Assembly (NCBI GenBank): GCA_026002045.1
Contig: BOAV01000024.1
Span: forward strand, 1 to 30,638
Length of the DNA stretch: 30,638 nucleotides
Direction: 5' to 3'
Source of the DNA: Spirochaetia bacterium
Lineage (GTDB): Bacteria > Spirochaetota > Spirochaetia > Treponematales > Breznakiellaceae
Under the pieces are notes generated by a model. It was not told where the DNA came from, searched no databases, and saw only the letters and a list, made by a program, of their open reading frames with translations. Position numbers and translations under genes: made by a program. Positions 22,678 to 29,053 of this stretch are shown one piece after another; position 1 is the stretch's first letter; every line of letters begins with the position of its first letter.

Positions 22678-23586
22678 ATGGCGCAGAATAACCAGACGGC
22701 AATCGCCGTGACAGATGACAGTGTACGCAGCATGGTGGAATCACTTTCAAACAGGTACATCAAACCGCTCTACCACGGCAGGGACTATCAGGGCTTCATG
22801 CTGGACGCAGCGTTGTTTGCTATCCAGAATGACGAAATCAGAAACGCAATCGCCGAACCGATAGGCAAAGCGCAGTTTGTCCGGGCGCTGCAAATCGCCG
22901 CTTCTTCCGGGCTATCGCTTAACCCGCAAAAAGGCGAATCAACGCTGGTGGTTTACAAAAAGAGCGTCAAAAAAGGTAACGATTGGGTAAAGGAACCGCA
23001 GATTACCTTCATGCCCATGAAAAACGGCGTGGTAAAAATCGCCATGCGCACCAAGAAGGTGTTAAAGGTCGAAAGCGGAACGATTTTTGTAAACGATATT
23101 TTTTCCGTCAAAAAGGGAAGCGATGGTGATAAATACGAATGGACACCGGCCCTGAATGACCGGGGGGATTCAATCGCCTATTTTGCGGCAATAAAACTGG
23201 ATGACGGCACAAGCTCTGTCGAATACTGGACAAAATCGCAGGTACAGGAATGGGCCTTAAAGTACGGCAACGGCAAAGAGTGGGACGATAAGGCCAAAAA
23301 GTACCTGGATAAGTTCAAACCCGATTCCGCATGGGGAAAGAGCTTTGACGGGCAGGCGGAAAAAACCGTTATCAAGGCGGCGCTGCGGGGGCTGTACCTT
23401 CCCGAACTGGAAGAGTTTCTTGAAGAACCCGCCGAAAGCGAAACCGTTCCCGCAGAGGATCAGCACACCACGCTGGCGGATGAAATCAAGGCGGCTGCCG
23501 TAAGCGGCACGGAACCGGATACCGCCGAAACGCCCGCCGATATGGCGGCAGAGGCCGCCGGGGAGCCGGAGTTGGAGATATTTTAG
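22678..23586 (+). CDS. recT: RecT-family single-strand annealing protein
   Basis: The 302-residue protein shows the RecT signature: ALQIAASSGLSLNPQKGEST, IVYKKS-type strand, ITFMPMKNGVVKIAMRTKKV, EYWTKSQVQEWA and SAWGKSFDGQAEKTVIKAAL. The C-terminal ~45 residues are acidic, as often in annealing proteins. It coats 3' single-strand tails made by the exonuclease at 20994 and anneals homologous strands. GGAGG precedes the ATG. Confidence 0.9.
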   Translation: MAQNNQTAIAVTDDSVRSMVESLSNRYIKPLYHGRDYQGFMLDAALFAIQNDEIRNAIAEPIGKAQFVRALQIAASSGLSLNPQKGESTLVVYKKSVKKGNDWVKEPQITFMPMKNGVVKIAMRTKKVLKVESGTIFVNDIFSVKKGSDGDKYEWTPALNDRGDSIAYFAAIKLDDGTSSVEYWTKSQVQEWALKYGNGKEWDDKAKKYLDKFKPDSAWGKSFDGQAEKTVIKAALRGLYLPELEEFLEEPAESETVPAEDQHTTLADEIKAAAVSGTEPDTAETPADMAAEAAGEPELEIF

Positions 23587-23840
23587 CAAAAAGGGGTTTC
23601 TGGCATTTCCTAGCTGAATAAAATGTCCAGTGGTGAGCATGCGTGGAGTTGGATGAATCTTTAGGTTCGCAGAAACGTAGGCCCAATATAGGGATTAAGT
23701 TTGGATTGATACAGTTCGGGGAACGTGCCTTGGCTGATATTGTATCCACAGATTCGGCGGTTCAATCTGCTCTAGGAACCCGCCAGATTTTAACGACAAC
23801 GCCGGGCGGGTGGCTACCCGGTGATTTTGAGAGGGGGAGT
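23587..23840 (+). other. Non-coding or decayed spacer after recT
   Basis: These 254 bases carry no supported gene. A + frame is open from GTG 23643 into the next gene and would add 66 residues (GLIQFGERALADIV, GTRQILTTTPGGWL), but there is no ribosome site and the natural start lies at 23841, where a paralogue at 26245 begins with the same residues. It may hold the remains of a lost gene. Confidence 0.4.
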
Positions 23841-24044
23841 ATGAAAGATTATTACGTTACCTATCAGTGGGTAAAAAATAACGATGAAGGTTTTGCCGAT
23901 GCTGGTATGGGTTCAATTTTTACCAAGAGTAAAAATATTGCTACAAGACGTGAACTGGAAGCTCTAAAGAAAAGCCTCATTGACGAATTTCATTATGACA
24001 ATCTTATCATATTGAATTGGAAGGAGATTGACGATGAAAATTGA
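23841..24044 (+). CDS. Small protein, paralogue of the gene at 26245
   Basis: The 67-residue product starts at ATG 23841 with AGAGGGGGAG upstream. It begins MKDYYVTYQWVKNNDEGFAD and ends with DNLIILNWKEIDDEN. The gene at 26245 shares MKDYxVxY, a matching middle with a helix, and DNVIITNIHRIDD, so these are diverged copies. Compact alpha/beta fold likely; function unknown. Confidence 0.65.
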   Translation: MKDYYVTYQWVKNNDEGFADAGMGSIFTKSKNIATRRELEALKKSLIDEFHYDNLIILNWKEIDDEN

Positions 24045-24186
24045 GTATAGCAAAGACGGCCCACTTCACTGGCATTTTATTTATGGCGGGTGGAGTGCCA
24101 ATTTCACCACATTCAGAAAAATGGTCATTCATATTTTGTGTTTTTGGAACTGGCTGTTTTATCGGTTTCCATGGTGGGGAAAATAA
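24034..24186 (+). CDS. Very small aromatic-rich protein
   Basis: The 50-residue product has AAGGAG (24021-24026) seven bases from ATG 24034, and TAATG overlap with the next start. It begins MKIEYSKDGPLHWHFIYGGW and has a hydrophobic, Trp/Phe-rich end (ILCFWNWLFYRFPWWGK). It may be membrane-associated. The ribosome site and overlap support translation, not function. Confidence 0.5.
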   Translation: MKIEYSKDGPLHWHFIYGGWSANFTTFRKMVIHILCFWNWLFYRFPWWGK

Positions 24187-24458
24187 TGACGGAAAGACAT
24201 ACTTATGGACATTGCGATCAATGCGGTTTTGAAAAAGAAATGGCGATAGAAGAAATAACACTCGATGCAAAATGTGAAAAATGCGGCGCTTTATTGTTTA
24301 ACAAAAATGATTTGCGTTCCGTAAAGTTTGTGTCATTATTTGCAAATGTAATGGATAAATTGGGGGCCGCCGTAAAGCCAAAAGACGATGCTAAATTTGA
24401 TGAGGTTACGGTTACATTGAGAGTTGATACTACCAAGGGACGTTCTAATGCTCCGTGA
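24186..24458 (+). CDS. Small zinc-ribbon protein
   Basis: The 90-residue product starts at ATG 24186, overlapping the previous TAA. It has two CxxC pairs (CDQCG, about residues 10-13, and CEKCG, about 30-33), a zinc ribbon. The remainder is helical, then a Thr/Val-rich end (EVTVTLRVDTTKGRSN). It likely binds nucleic acid or a protein. Its neighbour is the helicase. Confidence 0.65.
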   Translation: MTERHTYGHCDQCGFEKEMAIEEITLDAKCEKCGALLFNKNDLRSVKFVSLFANVMDKLGAAVKPKDDAKFDEVTVTLRVDTTKGRSNAP

Positions 24459-24509
24459 CTACACGGCGGCGGCATTATGGGTCTATGATGGATTTTGAGG
24501 AGGCTACAA

Positions 24510-26090
24510 ATGGGTAGATTAAGAGATACGCAACAGCAGATAGTTGACGAATCCCGTGAATTACTCAAAAAGAATGACCGCATTGTCATTCAATCCCCTA
24601 CGGGTTCCGGCAAGTCTATCATCATATCGGAAATCATAAAACTTTCCGTTGCAAATGGAAACCGTTGCTGGGTATGTGTTCCTAGATTGGAATTATTAGC
24701 CCAACAATCGGCACATCTTACAAAATGGGGGGTTTCTCATAATACCATATCGGCAACCAGTAAAGAATCAAACGCCTTTATGGTTCATGTGGTTTCACGG
24801 GATACTATTATCAGGCGGCTTGACAAGATAAAAAACAAACCCCGATTACTCATTATAGACGAAGCGCATTTAGGGCTTGATATACAAAAGCGGATTATCG
24901 AAGCGATTGAAAATGATGGTTATAAAGTAAAAGTATGCGGTTTTACGGCAACGCCGGAATTGTTGTCAGGCAGGGGGTTGACGGAGGTATACCAAGGTAT
25001 TGTTTATGGCGCCTCAATACCGTATTTGACGGAATGCGGTTTTTTATCCCCTCTGCGCTACTTTGCCCCACCGCTATCGGGTTCTGAAGATTTACACTGG
25101 TCAAAGGGAGAAGCTGACGCAACGGAATTAGAAAAATTACTGGCAGAGCATAATGTTTATGGTGATTGTATAAAATACTACCGGAAATACGGAAAAGGAC
25201 GGCGGGCATTGGGTTTCTGCCGGAGCGTGGATGCAAGCGAAAAAACAGCGGCGGAGTTTCGGGCGGCGGGATTTAAGGCGGAAAGCATAGACGGGAAAAT
25301 GACTGTCAAGAAACGAAAAATGCTCATTGACGCACTGGCGGATAAAAAAATAGACGTGCTTACTTCTTGCATGATTACCGCTTATGGGCTTGACCTACCA
25401 GCCGTGGACTATCTTTTTATGCTTAGACCTACATTATCGAAAGCCCTCTATTTTCAGATGGTAGGAAGGGGAATGAGATTTTCCCCCGGAAAAAATGATT
25501 GTATTGTATTTGACCACGTTGACAATGTTAAAAACTTCCAGGACCCCCGATACCCCGGCGTACCGTTGTTTTACATACCGGATTTGACGTGGAACTTTGA
25601 GGGCACGGATAAGCGCCGGGTAAACAAGAAAGAAATACCGGAAATCAGGCTCTGCCCCAATGACGGGTACGCCGTATGTATGAAAGCCTGTCCGTGCCGG
25701 GAGTGCGAGCTGTATGTCCCCCGTGGGGAGAATGAGCCGGAACTGATTGAGAGTATACCGCTATCGGAGCGCAACAAGGAGCCGGAGCAGTATATCATCA
25801 CGGACGCAGAAAAGCAGGAATATCAGGACGCCGTTATTAAGTATGTGGAAATCGCACGGACGGCGGCGGATGAGGATGGCCTTGACAAGGCTATTCGCAA
25901 AATGCTTGAACTGGCGGAAAAATTAGGGAATAAACCGATGTGGGTATACCATATTGTAAACAAGCAAAAACACGTTATTGACGTGCGGATTTTATATTCC
26001 ATGTGCAGGGTAAAGGGTTGGAAAATCGGTTATGCGTGGGTTATGAAAAATCAACTGAAACAGGGAAAAGCAATAGAGGAAGCGGTATGA
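24510..26090 (+). CDS. SF2 DEAH-type helicase
   Basis: The 526-residue protein starts at ATG 24510, with GAGGAGG (24498-24504) just ahead. Motifs: Walker A SPTGSGKS (29-36), DEAH (117-120), FTATPE (145-150), and motif VI QMVGRGMR (317-324). The C-terminal part has a cysteine group (C382, C390, C394, C396, C399) that may bind zinc, and a helical end. It unwinds DNA or RNA using ATP, in the style of UvsW/ResIII-type phage helicases. Placed between recombination and nuclease genes, it may act in replication restart or recombination. Confidence 0.85.
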   Translation: MGRLRDTQQQIVDESRELLKKNDRIVIQSPTGSGKSIIISEIIKLSVANGNRCWVCVPRLELLAQQSAHLTKWGVSHNTISATSKESNAFMVHVVSRDTIIRRLDKIKNKPRLLIIDEAHLGLDIQKRIIEAIENDGYKVKVCGFTATPELLSGRGLTEVYQGIVYGASIPYLTECGFLSPLRYFAPPLSGSEDLHWSKGEADATELEKLLAEHNVYGDCIKYYRKYGKGRRALGFCRSVDASEKTAAEFRAAGFKAESIDGKMTVKKRKMLIDALADKKIDVLTSCMITAYGLDLPAVDYLFMLRPTLSKALYFQMVGRGMRFSPGKNDCIVFDHVDNVKNFQDPRYPGVPLFYIPDLTWNFEGTDKRRVNKKEIPEIRLCPNDGYAVCMKACPCRECELYVPRGENEPELIESIPLSERNKEPEQYIITDAEKQEYQDAVIKYVEIARTAADEDGLDKAIRKMLELAEKLGNKPMWVYHIVNKQKHVIDVRILYSMCRVKGWKIGYAWVMKNQLKQGKAIEEAV

Positions 26091-26248
26091 GTGATTTTTG
26101 GGGTACAGCTTTTTGTGGTCACGAAAACGATGACGGGGATTGTGAACTTGGCGGAGTTTGTGATGTATCGCACATGACAGATGATCCACTTGATTTTTGT
26201 CCATCGTGGGTGGATGGCAAGAAAGCAATGGAGGAGGTGGCGGGATGA
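26087..26248 (+). CDS. Small Cys/Asp-rich protein
   Basis: The 53-residue product starts at ATGA overlapping the helicase stop. It has four cysteines (C10, C19, C25, C38) in an acidic context (FCGHENDDGDCELGGVCDVS), which suggests a metal site. It overlaps the next ATG. No family recognised. Confidence 0.55.
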   Translation: MSDFWGTAFCGHENDDGDCELGGVCDVSHMTDDPLDFCPSWVDGKKAMEEVAG

Positions 26249-26553
26249 AAGATTATTTGGTGGTTTACCGCTATATGTCAAATGGCGTTCAGGCGGTGGG
26301 TAATGCGGTTTATGGTGATATTGCGCTTCCTAAGACGCTGGGAGCGCTGACAAAGAAAATTGCCAATGATTGCGGACTGGATAACGTGATAATTACGAAC
26401 ATCCATCGGATTGATGATATTTTTGAGAGCTATCGCTCAAATGAAGAAATTGAGGAAGATGATGAAGCAGACGAAGATTATGATCCAAGGGAAACCGAAT
26501 ATCATGATCCGATAGGTGGTTTTGAATTACTACTTGACAGGGGATTTGACTGA
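26245..26553 (+). CDS. Paralogue of the 23841 gene with acidic tail
   Basis: The 102-residue product starts at ATG 26245 with GGAGG upstream. Residues 1-57 (MKDYLVVYRYMSNGVQAVGN, then CGLDNVIITNIHRIDD) match the 67-residue protein at 23841. The last 45 residues are strongly acidic (EEIEEDDEADEDYD), which could mimic DNA. Function unknown. Confidence 0.6.
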   Translation: MKDYLVVYRYMSNGVQAVGNAVYGDIALPKTLGALTKKIANDCGLDNVIITNIHRIDDIFESYRSNEEIEEDDEADEDYDPRETEYHDPIGGFELLLDRGFD

Positions 26554-26554
26554 T

Positions 26555-26893
26555 ATGAACCATAACGATTTGGAAGCCCCCGTACTGGCGGCGTGTAAGC
26601 AGTATCTTGACCTCCGGGGTATCGCCTGGATACGCATAAACGGCGCCGGGATAAAAATACCGCTGGGCGGCGGGCGGTATCGCTGGTTCAGGTCGTACAC
26701 CTGCGGCAACAAAAAGAACGGCGTGGCGGATTTGATAGCAGTCAAGGACGGCCTGTTTTACGCCATAGAGTGCAAAAGCGGTAGCGGCAAGCAGTCGGAT
26801 GACCAGAAGGAGTTTCAGGAGTATGTGGAAAAGTCAGGCGGGATATACATTATCGCACGGGATATACAGGCATTAAAGGAGCGTGGATTATGA
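26555..26893 (+). CDS. VRR-NUC-like nuclease
   Basis: The 112-residue protein from ATG 26555 (a 125-residue form from GTG 26516 is possible) has GVADLIAVKDGLFYAIECKS: an Asp and an E-x-K (ECK), with Gln in KQSDDQKEFQEYVEK. This is the core of PD-(D/E)XK nucleases of the VRR-NUC type found in phages. It ends GGIYIIARDIQALKERGL. It likely cleaves branched DNA or acts with the helicase upstream. Confidence 0.82.
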   Translation: MNHNDLEAPVLAACKQYLDLRGIAWIRINGAGIKIPLGGGRYRWFRSYTCGNKKNGVADLIAVKDGLFYAIECKSGSGKQSDDQKEFQEYVEKSGGIYIIARDIQALKERGL

Positions 26894-27309
26894 GAGAAAT
26901 AGAGTTTCGGGGAAAGCTAGAGGATACCGGGGAATGGGTATACGGGGGCATGCGAAATATATGGTCTGCTGTTGCAGAACATGCAGTAATATGCCCTGGT
27001 AAACATTTTGAAAACGATGGATTTACCGATCTTGACGAGGTGTCGGTAGACCCCGAAACCGTAGGCCAGTACACGGGCTTGAAGGATAAAAACGGCGTGA
27101 AGATTTTCGAGGGGGATATTGTTGAATTAACAAATGATATTCCCGATGAAACATACCGGGGGACAATTACCTTCCACGACCTTGAATGGGCTATTGATGC
27201 TGGGAATGATTTTGAGTCTCTTTACAATCAGATTATTCACTGCGGAAAAGCAATTGAGGTAATCGGCAACATTCACGATAACCCGGAAATCTTGGAGGCC
27301 CGGCAATGA
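26890..27309 (+). CDS. YopX-family protein
   Basis: The 139-residue protein has the YopX signs: MREIEFRGKLEDTGEWVYGG at the start, DPETVGQYTGLKDKNGVKIF in the middle, then a GDIVELTN phrase and a YxxIHCGK-like, IEVIGNIHDNPE ending. YopX proteins are common in phages of Gram-positive and other bacteria; the role is unknown. It starts at ATGA with the nuclease stop and ends overlapping the next start. Confidence 0.85.
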   Translation: MREIEFRGKLEDTGEWVYGGMRNIWSAVAEHAVICPGKHFENDGFTDLDEVSVDPETVGQYTGLKDKNGVKIFEGDIVELTNDIPDETYRGTITFHDLEWAIDAGNDFESLYNQIIHCGKAIEVIGNIHDNPEILEARQ

Positions 27310-27377
27310 ACAATAAGTCAGGCGGGGTATATATTTTAGCCCGTGATATTACGGATTTGGAGGAGAAGGGGTTATGA
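27306..27377 (+). pseudogene. C-terminal remnant of a second VRR-NUC nuclease
   Basis: A 23-codon frame reads NKSGGVYILARDITDLEEKG plus Leu and stop. From its AAG (27315) to the stop, it matches the last 20 codons of the nuclease at 26555 (KSGGIYIIARDIQALKERGL): 14 of 20 residues are the same, and both have a TGA overlapping the next ATG. Third bases often differ, so it is a diverged allele. The rest of that second nuclease is gone, replaced by YopX. Confidence 0.7.
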
Positions 27378-27571
27378 TTTTAGCGAAACTTGCGGAGCCG
27401 TTAATTATTGCGGCAAAAGACGATGAAGTGTTGACGATTGACAAGCTCCGTACAGGCGAATTTATTATCCGTGCGGCGTGGTGTGGAGAGGATGAACATT
27501 TCAAGGATTCCATTATTGTAGAGCCGGGAATAAATATCATTCAGCGGAAACCCAAGGAGGCGGGATTATGA
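27374..27571 (+). CDS. Small protein, unknown function
   Basis: The 65-residue product starts with ATGA overlapping the remnant stop, with GGAGGAGAAGGGG upstream. It reads MILAKLAEPLIIAAKDDEVL and contains EFIIRAAWCGEDEHFKDSII, a beta-rich pattern. No family recognised. Confidence 0.6.
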   Translation: MILAKLAEPLIIAAKDDEVLTIDKLRTGEFIIRAAWCGEDEHFKDSIIVEPGINIIQRKPKEAGL

Positions 27572-27903
27572 AAGACGGGTTTTATTGTGCTGCAGAAGGG
27601 GCCGTGTGTGGCGGTGGAAACATAAATGAGATCGTTAGTCAAAAAACACCTGGATTTTGTGAAAGATGTCCATGTATGCGCCGCAAGTACGAAACGCCGG
27701 AGCAGTTCAAGGAGCGCGCGGGGCGGGAGTACCCGGATGATTGGGCGGTGTATGTTGTATGTAAAGGCCATCCTCACGTAAGCATCTGTTCTTTCAAAGA
27801 CGCCAAAAAGATTGTTGCATATTATAAGGATATGCCCCAAACAATCATCTGCGTCAACACCGACTTCGGGTTGCCGCCGGGTGATTTTGAGGTGACGGAA
27901 TGA
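27568..27903 (+). CDS. Phage protein with N-terminal Cys cluster
   Basis: The 111-residue product overlaps its neighbours by four bases at each end. Residues 1-36 hold five cysteines (C7, C14, C31, C34, C36), with CERCPC as a metal-site candidate. Residues ~40-65 (YETPEQFKERAGREYPDDWA) resemble a segment of small phage proteins (TPEQ-TGR-YPDD). The DNA of this segment is GC-rich while the flanks are not, so the gene may be a splice of two parts. Confidence 0.6.
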   Translation: MKDGFYCAAEGAVCGGGNINEIVSQKTPGFCERCPCMRRKYETPEQFKERAGREYPDDWAVYVVCKGHPHVSICSFKDAKKIVAYYKDMPQTIICVNTDFGLPPGDFEVTE

Positions 27904-28253
27904 GCCATTTTTCAGACGCATTAACAACATGGCGGGTAAATATGGGCTTAACGTTTCGGCAATTAAGCGAACTTTCAGGCATGACCCCGATGGAAATATC
28001 GCAGCTTGAAAACGCAAAACGCCTCCCTTCTGGTTATGACATGGACCGGCTAAAAAAGCCTTTAGGGACAACACTGGATGATTTTTTCAGGGAGCTGGTA
28101 AAGGACCATGAAACTTGCACATGGAAGTATTTTGAAGAGGGTGTATGGCATACCGATTGTGATAACGCTTTTTGTTTTATCGACTTAGGGCCAAAAGAAA
28201 ACCACATGAAGTTTTGCCCGTACTGCGGAAAATTATTGGAGGAAGTGAAATGA
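27900..28253 (+). CDS. XRE-type HTH protein fused to a zinc-ribbon
   Basis: The 117-residue protein has a HTH_3 type domain at about residues 6-60 (TFRQLSELSGMTPMEISQLE) and a C-terminal part (CTWKYFEEGVWHTDC...FCPYCGKLLEEV) with Cys pairs, a small zinc-ribbon module often found alone in phages. A regulatory role in the prophage seems likely, but it is encoded on the same strand as the late genes, unlike a classical repressor. The start overlaps the previous TGA. Confidence 0.75.
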   Translation: MSHFSDALTTWRVNMGLTFRQLSELSGMTPMEISQLENAKRLPSGYDMDRLKKPLGTTLDDFFRELVKDHETCTWKYFEEGVWHTDCDNAFCFIDLGPKENHMKFCPYCGKLLEEVK

Positions 28254-28444
28254 TCAACATACCTATCGGAAAGGCGCTGATAGCGGTGGAAACTGAAAAA
28301 GCGCATGGCTGCGGCGGATGTTTTTTTCTTAAAGATTACGCCTTGCATTGCGCATTGGACGTTCTGCCCTGCGTAAACCGCAAAGACGGCAAAAACGTAA
28401 TTTTCAAGCTGGTGGATATGCCAAAGGAGGCCGCCTATGACTAA
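28250..28444 (+). CDS. Small Cys-containing phage protein
   Basis: The 64-residue product begins MINIPIGKALIAVETEKAHG and has CGGCFF and two more cysteines (ALHCALDVLPC), ending RKDGKNVIFKLVDMP. Phrases of this kind recur in short phage proteins of early regions. A zinc site is plausible. It overlaps the next ATG by eight bases. Confidence 0.6.
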   Translation: MINIPIGKALIAVETEKAHGCGGCFFLKDYALHCALDVLPCVNRKDGKNVIFKLVDMPKEAAYD

Positions 28445-28652
28445 CCCTGCTGAAACCACCATCGCCGACAAGCCCCGCGAATGGCTCTCTTATGCCGAAG
28501 CGGCCAGCGAGATTCACGTCCACAAGGAGACCATAGGCCGGTGGGTGAGGGCCGGAAAAATAAAGGTTTCCCGGTTTTCCAAAAAGGCGGTATACATCAA
28601 ACGGTCAGACTTATACCGTGCTTTCGAGGAAGCGGCTCAAAATCCCGGCTGA
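28437..28652 (+). CDS. Excisionase-like HTH (MerR-type) DNA-binding protein
   Basis: The 71-residue protein has a winged HTH of the HTH_17/excisionase type: WLSYAEAASEIHVHKETIGR, then WVRAGKIKVSRFSKKAVYIK. It is the last prophage gene, 144 bases from the tRNA remnant att site. A directionality factor (Xis) near an attachment site is usual, and it would help integrase excise the prophage. A transcription regulator is the alternative. Confidence 0.75.
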   Translation: MTNPAETTIADKPREWLSYAEAASEIHVHKETIGRWVRAGKIKVSRFSKKAVYIKRSDLYRAFEEAAQNPG

Positions 28653-28674
28653 AACTCCGACTGAAACTTTTTTT

Positions 28675-28707
28675 GGAAATTATTTAAATTTCCGTATTTT
28701 TATGCTT
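28675..28707 (+). terminator. A/T-rich terminator candidate at the end of the prophage operon
   Basis: GGAAATT (28675-28681) pairs with AATTTCC (28687-28693) around a five-base loop and is followed by GTATTTTTATGCTTTTT. The stem is A/T-rich so the signal is moderate. It sits 23 bases after the last prophage gene. Confidence 0.45.
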
Positions 28708-28719
28708 TTTATTACTGTT

Positions 28720-28775
28720 TATAGTTGACTTTCTTCTATATTATGTGTTAATATAAAGCTATAGTTTTGTATAGT
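28720..28775 (+). promoter_or_regulatory. att-adjacent A/T-rich region: TATAGT repeats and promoter-like element
   Basis: TATAGT occurs at 28720, 28760 and 28770 (the first two as TATAGTT). Inside lies TTGACT (28725-28730), an 18-base spacer and TAATAT (28749-28754), a promoter-like element pointing across the att site. Short repeats beside att are often integrase arm or Xis sites. In a circular phage, this promoter would read into whatever lies at the left end of the prophage, perhaps integrase. Speculative. Confidence 0.4.
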
Positions 28776-28795
28776 AGTTGTATAATTATTGAGTA

Positions 28796-28842
28796 CAAGT
28801 CTGGGGGACTTGGGGTCCCCGGTTCGAATCCGGGTTGCCCGA
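28796..28842 (+). repeat. 3' half of tRNA-Pro(GGG): prophage attachment site
   Basis: The sequence folds as the 3' part of a tRNA: anticodon arm CAAGT-CTGGGGG-ACTTG (28796-28812, anticodon GGG), variable loop GGGTC, T arm CCCGG-TTCGAAT-CCGGG (28818-28834), acceptor strand TTGCCCG and discriminator A (28842). No 5' half lies upstream; that DNA is A/T-rich phage sequence. Phages that integrate into tRNA genes leave a copy of the 3' part at the far end. The intact tRNA-Pro should be at the left end, outside the window. Confidence 0.8.
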
Positions 28843-28871
28843 CTAAGGTGTCTTGTTCAAAAATTAGGGTC

Positions 28872-28890
28872 TAATTCCTTTAAGGAATTA
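28872..28890 (-). terminator. Palindrome after tRNA-Leu, terminator candidate
   Basis: TAATTCCTT (28872-28880) and AAGGAATTA (28882-28890) are perfect arms around one base. On the minus strand, this lies eight bases after the tRNA-Leu 3' end and is followed, after GACCCTAA, by TTTTT. It could end tRNA-Leu transcription. Confidence 0.4.
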
Positions 28891-28897
28891 CACTCAC

Positions 28898-28980
28898 TGC
28901 CGGGAACGGGATTTGAACCCGTACCCCCTTGCGGGGAGGAGATTTTAAGTCTCCGGTGTCTACCATTCCACCACCCCGGC
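28898..28980 (-). tRNA. tRNA-Leu(TAA)
   Basis: Read on the minus strand: acceptor GCCGGGG/TCCCGGC with discriminator A (28898), D arm with GTGG...AGACAC, anticodon stem GGAGA/TCTCC with loop CTTAAAA (anticodon TAA), a long class II variable arm (CCCCGCAAGGGG) and T arm ACGGG-TTCAAAT-CCCGT. The length of 83 fits tRNA-Leu. CCA is not encoded. This is host DNA just outside the prophage. Confidence 0.95.
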
Positions 28981-28982
28981 AA

Positions 28983-29001
28983 AACACCGCAAAGCGGTGT
29001 T
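28983..29001 (-). terminator. GC hairpin with T run between dehydrogenase and tRNA-Leu
   Basis: AACACCGC (28983-28990) and GCGGTGTT (28994-29001) form a perfect hairpin with a three-base loop; on the minus strand it runs on into TTGCC, so four Ts follow the GC part. It may act as a second terminator for the dehydrogenase gene and insulate tRNA-Leu. Confidence 0.5.
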
Positions 29002-29016
29002 AATTAACAAAAACTA

Positions 29017-29045
29017 CCCCATTTTACCGGAGAGGTAACATGGGG
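29017..29045 (-). terminator. Rho-independent terminator of the dehydrogenase gene
   Basis: On the minus strand, CCCCATGTTACC (29045-29034) pairs with GGTAAAATGGGG (29028-29017) with one mismatch around a five-base loop, then TAGTTTTTG follows. It lies eight bases after the dehydrogenase stop codon. The strongest terminator in the window. Confidence 0.75.
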
Positions 29046-29053
29046 TCAATTAC

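Noticed and set aside
23643..23840. N-terminal extension of the 23841 gene
   Set aside because: No ribosome site at 23643, while 23841 has AGAGGGGGAG and matches the start of its paralogue.
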